This document shows positions 47,864 to 57,592 of a stretch of 64,000 nt of DNA, piece after piece (position 1 is the first letter of the stretch; every line of letters begins with the position of its first letter). The stretch spans positions 1-64,000 of the forward strand of contig JADYZN010000055.1 in NCBI GenBank assembly GCA_020853095.1, given 5' to 3'. Origin of the DNA: Phycisphaerales bacterium (GTDB lineage: Bacteria > Planctomycetota > Phycisphaerae > Tepidisphaerales > Tepidisphaeraceae). Position numbers and translations under genes: made by a program. Under the pieces are notes generated by a model. The model was not told where the DNA came from. It worked only from the letters and a program-made list of their open reading frames with translations, and did not search any database.

Positions 47864-48409
47864 CTATTGATCGGCCTGTCCATCCGGTTCAAAGAAGATG
47901 CTCACCGTCAGCTGCGCCTGCATCTCTCCATCGTGCCCGTTGATCTTCTGCAGATTCATCTGCCCGATCCGCGTGATCCGCGGCAACTTCTCCAGTTGCA
48001 GCATGAAAGCGTAAAAGCCGTTGAAATCTCCGCTCAGGCTCAACTGGATCGGCTGTTCGCTGTAATTGGCCGCCTTCTCGCTGCGCATCGTCTTGATCGT
48101 CTTGGTTTGCAGCGAATTGGCCTCCGCCAGTTGCCAGACCTCCTTCAAAATCTGGTCAACCTCCTTCTCCTGCGGCAGCTTCGATTCAAAAAACGCGATC
48201 GCCCGCTCAAATTCATCGATCTTGCGGTTCAAATCGTCGATCCCGCTGGTCACCTGCCGAAGGTTCGCCAGGTGCTGCTCCTTGCGCTGAATCTCCGCCA
48301 GCTTCCGCTCGCGCTCGGCGGTCGTCCTGCGGAATCCGAAGAAGTACGACCCGCCCAGCACCCCCAGGATCAATGCGAACAACAGGATTTCCCTGACACC
48401 CAGTTTCAT
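47864..48409 (-). CDS. pilO: Type IV pilus alignment protein PilO
   Basis: 181 residues: N-terminal membrane helix (VREILLFALILGVLGGSYFF, about 5-24), a coiled coil (AERERKLAEIQRKEQHLANL onward, to about 80) and a ferredoxin-like C-terminal domain (NGFYAFMLQLEKLPRITRIG), which is the PilO/GspM pattern. Forms the inner-membrane alignment subcomplex with PilM and PilN. Start overlaps the pilN stop by four bases. Confidence 0.88.
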   Translation of the reverse strand: MKLGVREILLFALILGVLGGSYFFGFRRTTAERERKLAEIQRKEQHLANLRQVTSGIDDLNRKIDEFERAIAFFESKLPQEKEVDQILKEVWQLAEANSLQTKTIKTMRSEKAANYSEQPIQLSLSGDFNGFYAFMLQLEKLPRITRIGQMNLQKINGHDGEMQAQLTVSIFFEPDGQADQ

Positions 48410-49137
48410 GGCCGCGCCTCCACTTCCACCGCCGCCGTCCGGTTCTGCCGAGTCAAATCCACCGTCGCCTCCGCATCCGTTCGCAAGGACATCTCCAGTT
48501 CAAACCGCCGCAGCTTGTCATCCCCCTGCGTGTACTGATCGCTGACCAGCAGATTGACATCCTTCAACAAAGCCGACTGCGACAGTTTGTTGATGAACTG
48601 CGCCACCTGCACATCCGTCTGCGCCACCCCGGCCAGTTTCATCGTGACGTCATACCGTTTGGGTTCCGGCGGCGGGGGGGAGGTGCTCTTTTTCTTCGCG
48701 TCCACCTCCGCCTTGCGCTGCTCGAACGCCGTCCGCGCCGGCGCGGCCGGGGCCGCCCGAACCTTCGATTCCAGCTTGAACTCCAGGAGCGAAACCCCCG
48801 CCGGCAGCGCGTTGGTGATCTGCGCCAGGATGAAACTCCTGGGCACTTTCTCCAGCAGCGAGGCGCTCAACTCCGCCTGCCGGGCCAGTTGCCGCTGCTT
48901 CTCCTGCATCTGCTCCACCTGCACGATGCGCTTGGCCGCCTCGGCGTACCGCTGATTGATCTGGTCCTCGCGGCTTTGCACCTGCCGGTTCGCCCGCTGA
49001 TCCAGCGCGAACGCCGCCCCCAGCGCCAGGCTCACCACCACAAACAACGAAGCGCAAATCACGTTCGTTCGACGGCGCGACTTGCGCTCCAGATAATCAT
49101 CCGGCAGAAAACTCAGTTGATTGGGCGAAACGTTCAT
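48406..49137 (-). CDS. pilN: Type IV pilus alignment protein PilN
   Basis: 243 residues: short cytoplasmic N-terminus with NQLSFLPDDYLERKSRRR (the PilM-binding INLLP-type motif here as LSFLPDDY), one membrane helix (about 25-45), a coiled coil, a Pro-rich insertion (about 150-163) and a ferredoxin-like domain. Four-base overlaps with pilM upstream and pilO downstream indicate tight translational coupling. Confidence 0.87.
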   Translation of the reverse strand: MNVSPNQLSFLPDDYLERKSRRRTNVICASLFVVVSLALGAAFALDQRANRQVQSREDQINQRYAEAAKRIVQVEQMQEKQRQLARQAELSASLLEKVPRSFILAQITNALPAGVSLLEFKLESKVRAAPAAPARTAFEQRKAEVDAKKKSTSPPPPEPKRYDVTMKLAGVAQTDVQVAQFINKLSQSALLKDVNLLVSDQYTQGDDKLRRFELEMSLRTDAEATVDLTRQNRTAAVEVEARP

Positions 49138-50435
49138 ACCCGCACCTCATTGCGTACACCCACCGGCCCCAGGCTCAATCCGATCGCCACCGCCCACGCC
49201 GGCTGCGCCTGCCTCCGGTCGATCCCGCTCTCAATTCCCACGTCGCTTGTCCGCCCCATGCGAACCAGCGGGTCGCCCACCTGCGCCGCCAGGGACAGTT
49301 CCCTGGCGATCCGCTGACACATCCCCCGTTGTCTTGCCTCTCCACCGACGAAGATCAACCGGTCCACCCCCTGACTCGGAAACGTCGTCTCGTAATACCG
49401 CCGGCACAAATCCAACTCCTCCACCAGCCTCCCCGTCACCTCCGCGCACGCATGTTCCACCGCCGGACCCTGCCCCAGCACGTCCGCCATCGTTCGATCC
49501 ACCGGCTCCTCCTCGGCCAGCGCCACCCCGCCCAGTCGATCGCCGGCCGCATCTTCCAAACGTCGCTGTTGTCCTCCACCCGCCCTCAGTCCCGCCGACA
49601 ACAACGCGAAACTGTTCTCCTCCGATGCCTCTTCGCGAACCGCCGCCTTGACCGTCGCCTCAGGCCCGCCCGTCTGCGCCGACGCCAGCTTGATCCGCAG
49701 CAACCTGGCATCTTCAAACCGTAATCCCATCGCCTCCGCGACCGCCCGCGTCAGGTGATCTCCACCCACCGGGATCGACCGCGCCAGCAGAATCTGCTCG
49801 CCCCGCGCCACGAACACCCGCGTCGCCGAACACCCGATGTCCACAAAACAACTGGTGACTTCCTGATCGGTCTTGCGTCGATAAATGTGCCCAAAGCAGT
49901 CCACCACCGCCTTGGCTTCAATGTTCATTCCCACCACGTCCAGCTTCGCCCGACCGGCCGCCCCCAGCAGTTGATTCACGGCCTCCCGGCTGGCCGCCAT
50001 CAAAATGATTTCCTGTTTTGGTTCCGAATCCGCGTACACCTCCCCCGCGACGATGTGCCGCATCAATGCGGCGCCCGGATCGATCGGCAATTTCCCCTGC
50101 GCCTTCCACGGCAGCGCCTTGATCGTCGATTGCTCATCCATCTTCGCCATCCGCAGATGCTGGATGAACATCATCGACGCCGGCAGGGACAACACCGCCT
50201 GCCGCCCCACGAAATTTCCTTGTGCCAGCAAATCCCTGGTCGTCTGGACAAAAAACGCCAGCTTGGCCGATGGATCGTTCCGCACGTGCGAAGGCACATC
50301 CGCGCTGGCCGCCGCGATCAAACGATAATCCCCCCCTTCATACCGGACCTGCGCCAACCGCAGCCCATCGCTGCCAAAATCCACCCCGATCGGGTTGGCC
50401 CTGGGCACAAAAAATTTCTTCGCCAGTCCAAACAT
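49134..50435 (-). CDS. pilM: Type IV pilus assembly ATPase-fold protein PilM
   Basis: 433 residues from the ATG at 50435 (GGAG five bases upstream). Actin-like fold with NPIGVDFGSDGLRLAQVRYEGG at the N-terminus, SCFVDIGCSATRVFV (about 200) and RLIFVGGEARQRGM near 360. A long Ala/Glu/Gly-rich insertion at about 265-320 is unusual for PilM, which is normally about 355 residues. Binds PilN on the cytoplasmic side. First gene of the reverse-strand pilus operon (50435 to 40476). The 213 bases upstream, up to hemW, hold its promoter and a 6-bp GC hairpin (50498-50515). Confidence 0.9.
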   Translation of the reverse strand: MFGLAKKFFVPRANPIGVDFGSDGLRLAQVRYEGGDYRLIAAASADVPSHVRNDPSAKLAFFVQTTRDLLAQGNFVGRQAVLSLPASMMFIQHLRMAKMDEQSTIKALPWKAQGKLPIDPGAALMRHIVAGEVYADSEPKQEIILMAASREAVNQLLGAAGRAKLDVVGMNIEAKAVVDCFGHIYRRKTDQEVTSCFVDIGCSATRVFVARGEQILLARSIPVGGDHLTRAVAEAMGLRFEDARLLRIKLASAQTGGPEATVKAAVREEASEENSFALLSAGLRAGGGQQRRLEDAAGDRLGGVALAEEEPVDRTMADVLGQGPAVEHACAEVTGRLVEELDLCRRYYETTFPSQGVDRLIFVGGEARQRGMCQRIARELSLAAQVGDPLVRMGRTSDVGIESGIDRRQAQPAWAVAIGLSLGPVGVRNEVRV

Positions 50436-50648
50436 CCTCTCTCCAAACTCCAACCCGCCCAAATGGACTTACAATTCGATCCGTGCCACAGTCAAATCCC
50501 CGCTGTGAAGCGGGGTTGTTTTTCCTCCCACGATCCAACGGGGAAGAATCACCGCGCGGACGAACCGAACCTCCACCCAAAATATCGACGGTGAACCAAC
50601 GCTAAATTAGTTGAAATGACCCCCGCTGCCCGATGCGCCCACCTGTTA

Positions 50649-51845
50649 TCAGCCCCTCAACAACTCCGCCGCGATGGCATCCGCCACCGCCAATCCCCCC
50701 TCCGACAGCCAAAACCCGCTTTGATCCCCCTCCAGCAGCCCATGTTTTGTCAAACGTTGCACCACGCCCGAAAAAAGCGCACGCCCGTCCATCCCCATAC
50801 GACCAGCAAATTCCTCATAATTTACCCCCCGGCACAGCCGCAGCATCAGCATCCCCAGCTCCCTTGCCCGTTGCTCGGCCGACAATTGCTCCACCTCCAC
50901 CGCCGCCAACCGGCCTTCATCCACCGCCTCCTCCCATTCGCGCAGATGCGGCCGGTTCCGCCAACGCCATCCTTCCATGTGCGAAGCCCCCGATGGTCCC
51001 AGCCCGATATAATTTCCCCCTCGCCAGTACATCAGGTTGTGACGGCACTCCTCCCCTTTTTTCGCATAATTGCTGATCTCATACGCCGGCCAACCCACCT
51101 CCGCCAGCCGCCGCCGCGTATGCCGAAACATCTCCAATTCCAACGATTCCTCCGCCCCCTTCACCACCCCCAGCCGTTTCTTGACCGCCATCGGCGTGTT
51201 CGGCTCATACGTCAGCCCATAACAGGAGATATGCCCTGTCCCCAACGCCACCCCCATTTCCAATGAATGCTTCCAAGATTCCAATGTCTGACCCGGAATC
51301 GCGTAAATCAGGTCGATGTTCAGCCGCTCAAATCCCGCCCGCTTGGCCAGTTGCAAACTCTCCGAAACCTGCCCCGGCTCATGATGCCGTTCCAGTGTCG
51401 CAAGTTCATTTACTGAAAAGCTTTGCGCTCCAAATGACAGCCTGTTCACCCCCTCCTGTTTGAGCATCTGGCAATACTCCAGCGTTGCCGTCGCCGGATT
51501 CACTTCCACCGTCCATTCATCCACAGCGGACAGATCGAATCGCAACTTAAGGCCTTGCAATATCTTGCGCATCATTTCCAACGGCAGCAAGCTGGGTGTT
51601 CCACCCCCAAAAAACACCGTTCGCAACCCGTTGGATTGCCCCGCAACTGAACGTTCCCAGACTTCCGCCTCGCGCAGCAATCTTTCGACAAATTTCTCCA
51701 TCCGCCCCTCATCCTGGCGGGTGATGCTGTAAAAATCGCAATAATGGCACTTGTGAAAGCAAAATGGCACATGGACATACAACCCCTCGGCCATCGCTTT
51801 GGGGAGCATTTGCGGGGTCAGATGGCCAGGGTTCGTTTGCATCAT
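50649..51845 (-). CDS. hemW: Radical SAM protein HemW
   Basis: Heme chaperone of the radical SAM superfamily, formerly annotated as oxygen-independent coproporphyrinogen oxidase. 398 residues with GLYVHVPFCFHKCHYCDFYS carrying the CxxxCxxC cluster motif (about 29-36), GGGTPSLL (about 79), VEVNPATA, and a HemN C-terminal domain (about 300-395). HemW proteins bind heme and lack the coproporphyrinogen oxidase activity of HemN. Divergent from the FHA gene. Confidence 0.9.
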   Translation of the reverse strand: MMQTNPGHLTPQMLPKAMAEGLYVHVPFCFHKCHYCDFYSITRQDEGRMEKFVERLLREAEVWERSVAGQSNGLRTVFFGGGTPSLLPLEMMRKILQGLKLRFDLSAVDEWTVEVNPATATLEYCQMLKQEGVNRLSFGAQSFSVNELATLERHHEPGQVSESLQLAKRAGFERLNIDLIYAIPGQTLESWKHSLEMGVALGTGHISCYGLTYEPNTPMAVKKRLGVVKGAEESLELEMFRHTRRRLAEVGWPAYEISNYAKKGEECRHNLMYWRGGNYIGLGPSGASHMEGWRWRNRPHLREWEEAVDEGRLAAVEVEQLSAEQRARELGMLMLRLCRGVNYEEFAGRMGMDGRALFSGVVQRLTKHGLLEGDQSGFWLSEGGLAVADAIAAELLRG

Positions 51846-51969
51846 CGCAGGTTAAAATTATAGGCGAACCGCCGTCGCAAACATCAATTCAAACTTGCTC
51901 AAATCCATTCCTGACGCTAAGTTGGAAAATGGTTCAAAACCTGTTCCACTTCCTCCAGAGGCGACAACT

Positions 51970-52497
51970 ATGCAGGTGGTTTTGGTGATGTTCAAGGGGG
52001 ACAGCGAACGCCGGAGTTTCTCCGTGGCGCGCGATGTGACCGTGATCGGCCGGCGTGAAGACTGCGACCTGCGGATTCCGCTGGGCGAAGTCTCGCGCAA
52101 ACATTGCCGGCTCATCAAAGATGGCCAAAACCTTCGCATCGAAGACCTGGGCAGCTCCAACGGCACGTTTTGCAATGGCGAGCGCATCCAGGAATCCGCC
52201 GTCGGGCCGGGAGATTCGATCCGCATCGGCTCAGTGGCGTTCATCGTCCAGATTGACGGCCAGCCCCCTGAAGACGAAATTTCCGCGCCCGCCGCACCCG
52301 CATCCGTTTCGAGTGCCGGTTCCTCCAATCAGGCCGAACATTCCGAAACCGCCATGGCGCATTCCACCGAGGACTTCGATCCCATGTCGGCCTTGAATTC
52401 CGAAGATTCCGCCTCGGATTTTGACCTGGGCAATCTCCCCCCCGGCGAACAATCCGGCATCGGCCTTGAAGAAATCCGCCCGGATGAATCGGCGTAA
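51970..52497 (+). CDS. FHA-domain protein
   Basis: 175 residues: an N-terminal forkhead-associated domain (about 1-95) with all hallmark phosphothreonine-binding motifs (VIGRREDCDLRI, VSRKHCRL, LGSSNGTFCNGERI), then a Ser/Ala/Pro-rich acidic tail of about 80 residues. No kinase or phosphatase gene is adjacent. Start at ATG 51970 (AGAGG upstream). Likely recruits a Thr-phosphorylated partner from elsewhere. Ends 15 bases from the convergent ABC exporter gene. Confidence 0.93.
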   Translation: MQVVLVMFKGDSERRSFSVARDVTVIGRREDCDLRIPLGEVSRKHCRLIKDGQNLRIEDLGSSNGTFCNGERIQESAVGPGDSIRIGSVAFIVQIDGQPPEDEISAPAAPASVSSAGSSNQAEHSETAMAHSTEDFDPMSALNSEDSASDFDLGNLPPGEQSGIGLEEIRPDESA

Positions 52498-52512
52498 TTG
52501 CCCACCGGATTT

Positions 52513-54324
52513 TCAGCTTTCATTGGCCAGAACGAATTGCTGGTACAGATTGGAATAGACCGAACTGGTGGCCAGCAGGTCGGCGTGGCGGCCGCGTTCG
52601 ATGATCCGGCCGTGGTCCAGGACCAGTATCTGATCCGCCTGCCGGATCGTGGACAGTCGATGGGCGACGACGAAGCTGGTTCGTCCCTTGAGCAGGATGT
52701 TCAAGGCCCGTTGGATGCGCATTTCAGTCAATGAATCGACCGAGCTGGTGGCCTCGTCCAGGATCATGATGCGCGGATTGGCCAGCATGGCGCGGGCGAA
52801 ACAGACCAGTTGACGCTGTCCCAAAGACAATCCCGCGCCGCGTTCGCCGACGGGGGTGTCCAATCCATGCGGCAACGCCTGCAGCAGGTCGAGGATGTCC
52901 AGATCGCGGGCGGCCTGCATGACCTGCTGGTCGGTGCGGTCCATGCCCAGGCGGATGTTTTCCATCACCGTGCCGGTGAACAGATAATTGACCTGCAGGA
53001 CGATGCCCATCTGGCGGTGCAGGGTGTCGCTGTCGATTTTCTGGATGTCGATGTCATCCAGCAGCAGCCGCCCTGAATCCGGCAGATAAAATTTGGAGAT
53101 CAGGTTGATGATGGAGCTTTTACCGCTGCCGGTGTGTCCGACCAGGGCGATGGTCTGCCCCGGTTGCGCGGTGAACGAGACATCGTGCAGGATCGGCTTG
53201 TCCGGGTCGTATCCGAAGCTCAGATTGCGGAATTCCACCTTCCCGTTCAATTGGGGTTTGAGGGCGTCGGGTGGATCGACAAAATCGGGCTTTCGGTCCA
53301 ACAGCGCGAAGACACGCTCGGCCCCGGCCATGGCGCTGACGGCGGTGGTGTACATGGTCCCAAGGATCCCGACCGGTTCCAGCACGTTGCTCAGGAGGAA
53401 AAAGAACGCGATCAACGCCTCCAGCGAAGCGCCTTGCGCATTATGGAAGATGCGCCAGCCGCCGATGATGAACAACGCCGCCGTCAGAATGGCGTTGATC
53501 AGTTCCAGCAGGGGGGAAAACTGACCCGATGTGCGGATGGTCGCCAGGTTGTACCCGGCGTGATCGCTGACCAGGGCGTTCCACATTCTGGCGTTGGAAT
53601 CCTGGCGGGCGAAGACCTGCGTGACTCGGATGCCGCTGATGGACTCGGCCAGCGTCGAGGTCAACCGTGAAAAGCTCTCCTGGTTGGCGCGGTGAACGAT
53701 CGACAGTTTCTGGCGGAAATACTGGTAGGTGACGAAATAGGCCGGCGCGGTCGCCAGCACGACCAGGAACAGCCAGTGATCGCTGAAGACCATGATCGTC
53801 AGCGCCACGACGATCTGCCCGCCGGCGACCATCGAGGCGAAGATCGAATCCTGTATCCCCGCGCGAACCGTCTCGGCATCCGAGGTGATGCGCGAGATCA
53901 GCCGGCCCAGTTTGGTCTTGTTGAAAAACCCGCTGGTGAGGCGCTGCATGTGGGAAAAAATGTCAAATCGCAGGTCGTGCACGACCCCTTCGCCCAGCAG
54001 CAACGCCAGGTGCAGGCGGTGATAGAGCGTGTACTGGGTGAAAATCGCCAGCGCCGCGTATCCGCCCACGCCCCAGAGCAGTTGCGTCAGATGGTTGTTC
54101 TTGATCGGGCCGTTGATGACCGCCGAAAACGCCAGCGCCAGCAATGGAAGCTGGGCGGCGCGGACGATGACGCTGAGGGTCAGGCCGATGAGGACGCCGC
54201 GATACGACCGGGCATAGCGGAACATCCGCTTGTACAGCTTCAACGACAGGGGCCGGCGGGCCGGTTCGATCTCCCCTTCCTTGTTCGACTGGGTCAGCAG
54301 CGCGATGGCCGGACGTTTTTTCAC
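52513..54324 (-). CDS. ABC exporter subunit A (consensus Walker B Glu, altered signature)
   Basis: Membrane-ATPase fusion exporter, 603 residues from a GTG at 54324 (GGGAGG about ten bases upstream; GTGA overlap with the partner's stop). Six-helix ABC type 1 transmembrane domain (about 35-330), then the nucleotide domain: Walker A GHTGSGKSS, signature LSLGQ (canonical LSGGQ), Walker B MILDEATSSVD with the catalytic Glu, and switch His in VAHRLS. With the upstream subunit it should form a heterodimer for lipid, peptide or drug export. Which substrate is not readable. Confidence 0.92.
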   Translation of the reverse strand: MKKRPAIALLTQSNKEGEIEPARRPLSLKLYKRMFRYARSYRGVLIGLTLSVIVRAAQLPLLALAFSAVINGPIKNNHLTQLLWGVGGYAALAIFTQYTLYHRLHLALLLGEGVVHDLRFDIFSHMQRLTSGFFNKTKLGRLISRITSDAETVRAGIQDSIFASMVAGGQIVVALTIMVFSDHWLFLVVLATAPAYFVTYQYFRQKLSIVHRANQESFSRLTSTLAESISGIRVTQVFARQDSNARMWNALVSDHAGYNLATIRTSGQFSPLLELINAILTAALFIIGGWRIFHNAQGASLEALIAFFFLLSNVLEPVGILGTMYTTAVSAMAGAERVFALLDRKPDFVDPPDALKPQLNGKVEFRNLSFGYDPDKPILHDVSFTAQPGQTIALVGHTGSGKSSIINLISKFYLPDSGRLLLDDIDIQKIDSDTLHRQMGIVLQVNYLFTGTVMENIRLGMDRTDQQVMQAARDLDILDLLQALPHGLDTPVGERGAGLSLGQRQLVCFARAMLANPRIMILDEATSSVDSLTEMRIQRALNILLKGRTSFVVAHRLSTIRQADQILVLDHGRIIERGRHADLLATSSVYSNLYQQFVLANES

Positions 54325-56285
54325 GGGATGTTTTCCTCCCGCGGCATCGGCGTGTCGGTCTGGCCTTCGTACCATCGTCGGGCCTGGATGATGTACCGGC
54401 TTTCCTCGTCCACCAGTTGCATCCGCGCGATCTTGCTGTAATGGCCGAGTTTGTGCATCAGTTGGTCGTGGGTGCCGGTCTGCACGATGCGGCCCTGGTC
54501 CAGCACGATGATCTGGTCGGCCCGCCTCAGCGTGGACAGTCGATGGGCGACCATGAAAATCGTCCGCCCGGACATCGCCTGGTCCATCGCCTGGTGAATC
54601 TCGTGTTCGGTTTCCGGGTCGATCGCGGCGGTGGCATCGTCCAGAATCAGGATGGATGGATTGGGCAGCACCGCGCGGGCGATCGCCAGCCGCTGGCGCT
54701 GGCCGCCGGACAGCGAAGACCCGTATTCGCCGATCACGGTGTCGTACCCCCTGGGCAGGTCCATGATGAACGAGTGGGCCGAGGCGATGCGGGCGGCCTG
54801 CTCGATCTGTTCTGGCGTGGCCGATGGGTTGCCGAACGCGATGTTGAACGCCACGGTGTTGGAAAAAAGAAAACTTTCCTGAAACACCAGCCCGATGCTT
54901 CGGCGCAGATCGTTCAATTCCACGTCGCGCAGGTCGTGCCCATCCAGCGTGATCCGGCCGGAAGTCGGGTCGTAAAACCGCGGGATCAGCGACAACAGCG
55001 TGCTCTTGCCCGATCCGGTCGCCCCCAGGATCGCGATGCACCGGCCCGGTTCGACCTCCAGGTTGATCTCGTGCAGGATCGGCTCGTCCGGTTTATAGCC
55101 GAACGTGACGTTTTCAAATCGCATTCGACCGGTCGGCCGGGCGAGTCGAACCGGATTGGGCCGGTTCCGCACGTCCATCGGCATCGTCAGCACCTCCTGC
55201 ACGCGACGGGCGGCCGTCAGGCTGACCTGCAGCGTGTTGGCGATGTTGGAGATGCTCGCCACCTGCGTGGAAATCTGCTGCAACAATCCCGCGAAGACGA
55301 CCAGTTCCCCCACGGTCATCCCATCGGGATTGCCCGAATCGCGAATGACGATGTACCCGCCGGCCAGCAACACCAGAACGAGGTTCAACTGCGTCAGAAA
55401 GTTGACCGTGGCGGAATAGACGCTGCTGCGTTTGAAAAGCCACCGCTGCTGGCGTCGAAGGTCGTCGTTGGCTTTGGCGAACCGGCCGATCTCGTGCTGT
55501 TCAAGGGCGAATCCCTTGACGACGTGTTGACCCTGGATGTTCTCCGACAGCCGCAGGACGACCTTGTCAAAGAGCTTGCGGTTCTCCTCGTAGGCCGGGC
55601 GGACTTTGCGCGAATAGATGATCGAAGCCACCCCCAGCAGCGGCGTGGTGATCAGGCAGATCAACGTCAGCACCGGCTGAATGTTGATCATGTACGTCAG
55701 GTTGACGCCAAGGGAGATCAGCAAAATCACCACCTGCACGATGGCGAAATCAATGAAGGTGGGGATGGCCGAAGCGTCGCTGGTGCCGCGATTGATGAGC
55801 GTGCCGGTGTCGTTGGCGTCAAAGAAACGAAACGAGAGCCGTTGCAGTTTGTCGTAGATTTTTTTCCGCAGATCGCTCAGGATGACCTGGATCAGATGGC
55901 CCTGCGACAACGCCGCCGCGAATCGAAAGATCGCCCGCAACAGCGCCAGCCCCCCCAGCACGGCGTTGACGACGATCAGCACCTTCAGCGGCGACCAGTC
56001 GGCCGGCGGATGCAGCCCCAGGAACCAGCGCGGCGCCTGCGCGTGGCCGGGGTTGAGCGTGTGACCGATCAGGTCGAAATTCAACCCCATGACCGTCAGC
56101 ACCGCCAGGCTCAACCCCATGACCACCAGATTCAACAGCAGCACCAGCAGGCAGCGCCAGGTATAATGAATGCCCAGACCCAGCATCCACAACACCAGCC
56201 GGCCGCCGGATCGCTCGGCTTGTGACAGTTGCTGTGCGCTGGAAGAAGTTGGGTTGCCGTCCCTGTCGGCGGTGTTTTTACTCAC
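54321..56285 (-). CDS. ABC exporter subunit B (Asp for Walker B Glu)
   Basis: 654 residues from a GTG at 56285; the frame continues to 56393 without coding character. N-terminal extension of about 75 residues before the six-helix transmembrane domain, then the nucleotide domain: Walker A GATGSGKST, canonical signature LSGGQ, switch His in VAHRLS, but Walker B reads ILDDATAAID, with Asp in place of the catalytic Glu. Paired with subunit A this gives one canonical and one degenerate ATP site, as in heterodimeric exporters such as TM287/288 and BmrCD. Divergent from a secreted-protein gene. Confidence 0.92.
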   Translation of the reverse strand: MSKNTADRDGNPTSSSAQQLSQAERSGGRLVLWMLGLGIHYTWRCLLVLLLNLVVMGLSLAVLTVMGLNFDLIGHTLNPGHAQAPRWFLGLHPPADWSPLKVLIVVNAVLGGLALLRAIFRFAAALSQGHLIQVILSDLRKKIYDKLQRLSFRFFDANDTGTLINRGTSDASAIPTFIDFAIVQVVILLISLGVNLTYMINIQPVLTLICLITTPLLGVASIIYSRKVRPAYEENRKLFDKVVLRLSENIQGQHVVKGFALEQHEIGRFAKANDDLRRQQRWLFKRSSVYSATVNFLTQLNLVLVLLAGGYIVIRDSGNPDGMTVGELVVFAGLLQQISTQVASISNIANTLQVSLTAARRVQEVLTMPMDVRNRPNPVRLARPTGRMRFENVTFGYKPDEPILHEINLEVEPGRCIAILGATGSGKSTLLSLIPRFYDPTSGRITLDGHDLRDVELNDLRRSIGLVFQESFLFSNTVAFNIAFGNPSATPEQIEQAARIASAHSFIMDLPRGYDTVIGEYGSSLSGGQRQRLAIARAVLPNPSILILDDATAAIDPETEHEIHQAMDQAMSGRTIFMVAHRLSTLRRADQIIVLDQGRIVQTGTHDQLMHKLGHYSKIARMQLVDEESRYIIQARRWYEGQTDTPMPREENIP

Positions 56286-56380
56286 GGTGGTGATGTATAA
56301 ACCAGCGGGGAATACTACTTGCGGTGGATGGATTTGAAAATGGTTCGTACGAAAGTTGCAAAACGACAAAAAGGACAAAA

Positions 56381-57592
56381 ATGAATAATCCACGACCCCA
56401 TCGAATGATCCTGACGGTTATCCTGTCGCTGATTTTCTCCGCCTTGGCCGGCGCACAGGAGAAAAACCCCTCCGCACAGGTCTATTTTTCGCTGCTGGAA
56501 CAAGGTCTGAATCAGATTCGCGGGCAGATGCCCGTCATTGTGGAATCCGCTGAACCGGCCGCTCGGCTCCTGGTGGCGGGGGGGCATTTGTACAGCGGCG
56601 GCCCGCAGGCGGATTTCGCCCCCGAGGCGGAAGGGCGGTCGGGCGGGTTGATGGGCATGAGACCGCTGGCCGGGGCGACTCCGGCCCGTGGCGATGTGGT
56701 GCTGTATGCCCGTACCGGCCCGGCCACGGATTTGGATGAACAAATCCTGGCGAAATACAAAGCCGACGGGGTGTACGTCGTCGCGTTCATGCCCAGATCA
56801 TCCGATCGAACGCCGGCATGCGATGCGCTGATCGACACCGGAAGCGATCAAGGATTGCCATTGGGCGAAGGCGCCGATGCCAAAATCTGCCCGATCGACA
56901 GCATCGTCAACATCGCGGCCATGTGGACCTGGACGGCCGAGCTGACGGCCGCCTGCACCCGACTGGGCCGGATGCCCGTACTGTACGAAAGCTACGGCAT
57001 GCCAAATGGCCGCCAACGCGACGAGAAATACACGGGCCGGACGTTTCACGATGACATGAATGTAGGCCCGGTGTCGGCCCAAACACTTGGCAACGCCTAT
57101 CTCGATTCGCTGGAACTTTCCCTCAGGCGAATCGTCGCGCAGCAACTGCCCGCGATTGTCACGGCCGGTCAATGGCTCCGTGAGACTCCGGCGGGCGAGG
57201 CCCAATGCTGGTTCATCGGCCACATGTTCCCCGCTCATTTTCAGGATTCCCGCGCCCCCCAGCCCATGCGGCTGGATACCCCCATTAACGGTCAGGTGAA
57301 AGTGAAGGCCGGCCGCGATGCGCTGGTCCTGTTCGTCGGATATCAGCAAGCCCCCCAACAACTGGTCGATCTGGCCAAAACCGATGGATTTCGCCTGGCC
57401 TACATGAGCGTCACCCGCGCCATCGGCGATGTCGCCGACAACATCCGCTACATCGACCCCGCGTGGGATCTGCCCGATGCGGCCGTGCGCATCGAAGGAT
57501 ATGACATCCCCGTCTTCCCACCCAGCGGAGTGCTGGATGCGGCGATATACTGGTCGATCGTGGCGCAGGCCCATGCAGGAGAAACACCATGA
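56381..57592 (+). CDS. Secreted protein of unknown function
   Basis: 403 residues from the ATG at 56381 (AAGGA upstream). Signal peptide (RMILTVILSLIFSALAGAQ, cleavage near residue 26). The mature part has a central segment PIDSIVNIAAMWTWTAELTAACTRLGRMPVLYESYG, followed by GRTFHDDMNVGPVSAQTLGNAYLDSL, which recalls the sugar-isomerase (SIS) fold, unusual for an exported protein. Overlaps the following gene by four bases, so the pair form an operon. No family is recognised with confidence. Confidence 0.72.
   Translation: MNNPRPHRMILTVILSLIFSALAGAQEKNPSAQVYFSLLEQGLNQIRGQMPVIVESAEPAARLLVAGGHLYSGGPQADFAPEAEGRSGGLMGMRPLAGATPARGDVVLYARTGPATDLDEQILAKYKADGVYVVAFMPRSSDRTPACDALIDTGSDQGLPLGEGADAKICPIDSIVNIAAMWTWTAELTAACTRLGRMPVLYESYGMPNGRQRDEKYTGRTFHDDMNVGPVSAQTLGNAYLDSLELSLRRIVAQQLPAIVTAGQWLRETPAGEAQCWFIGHMFPAHFQDSRAPQPMRLDTPINGQVKVKAGRDALVLFVGYQQAPQQLVDLAKTDGFRLAYMSVTRAIGDVADNIRYIDPAWDLPDAAVRIEGYDIPVFPPSGVLDAAIYWSIVAQAHAGETP

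Noticed and set aside
50498-50515. Six-base-pair GC hairpin considered as the hemW terminator
   Set aside because: The T-rich tail follows on the forward strand, where no gene needs it; on the reverse strand no T-run follows.
54417-56225. 602-codon open frame antisense to ABC exporter subunit B
   Set aside because: Antisense shadow of conserved ATPase motifs; no recognisable content.
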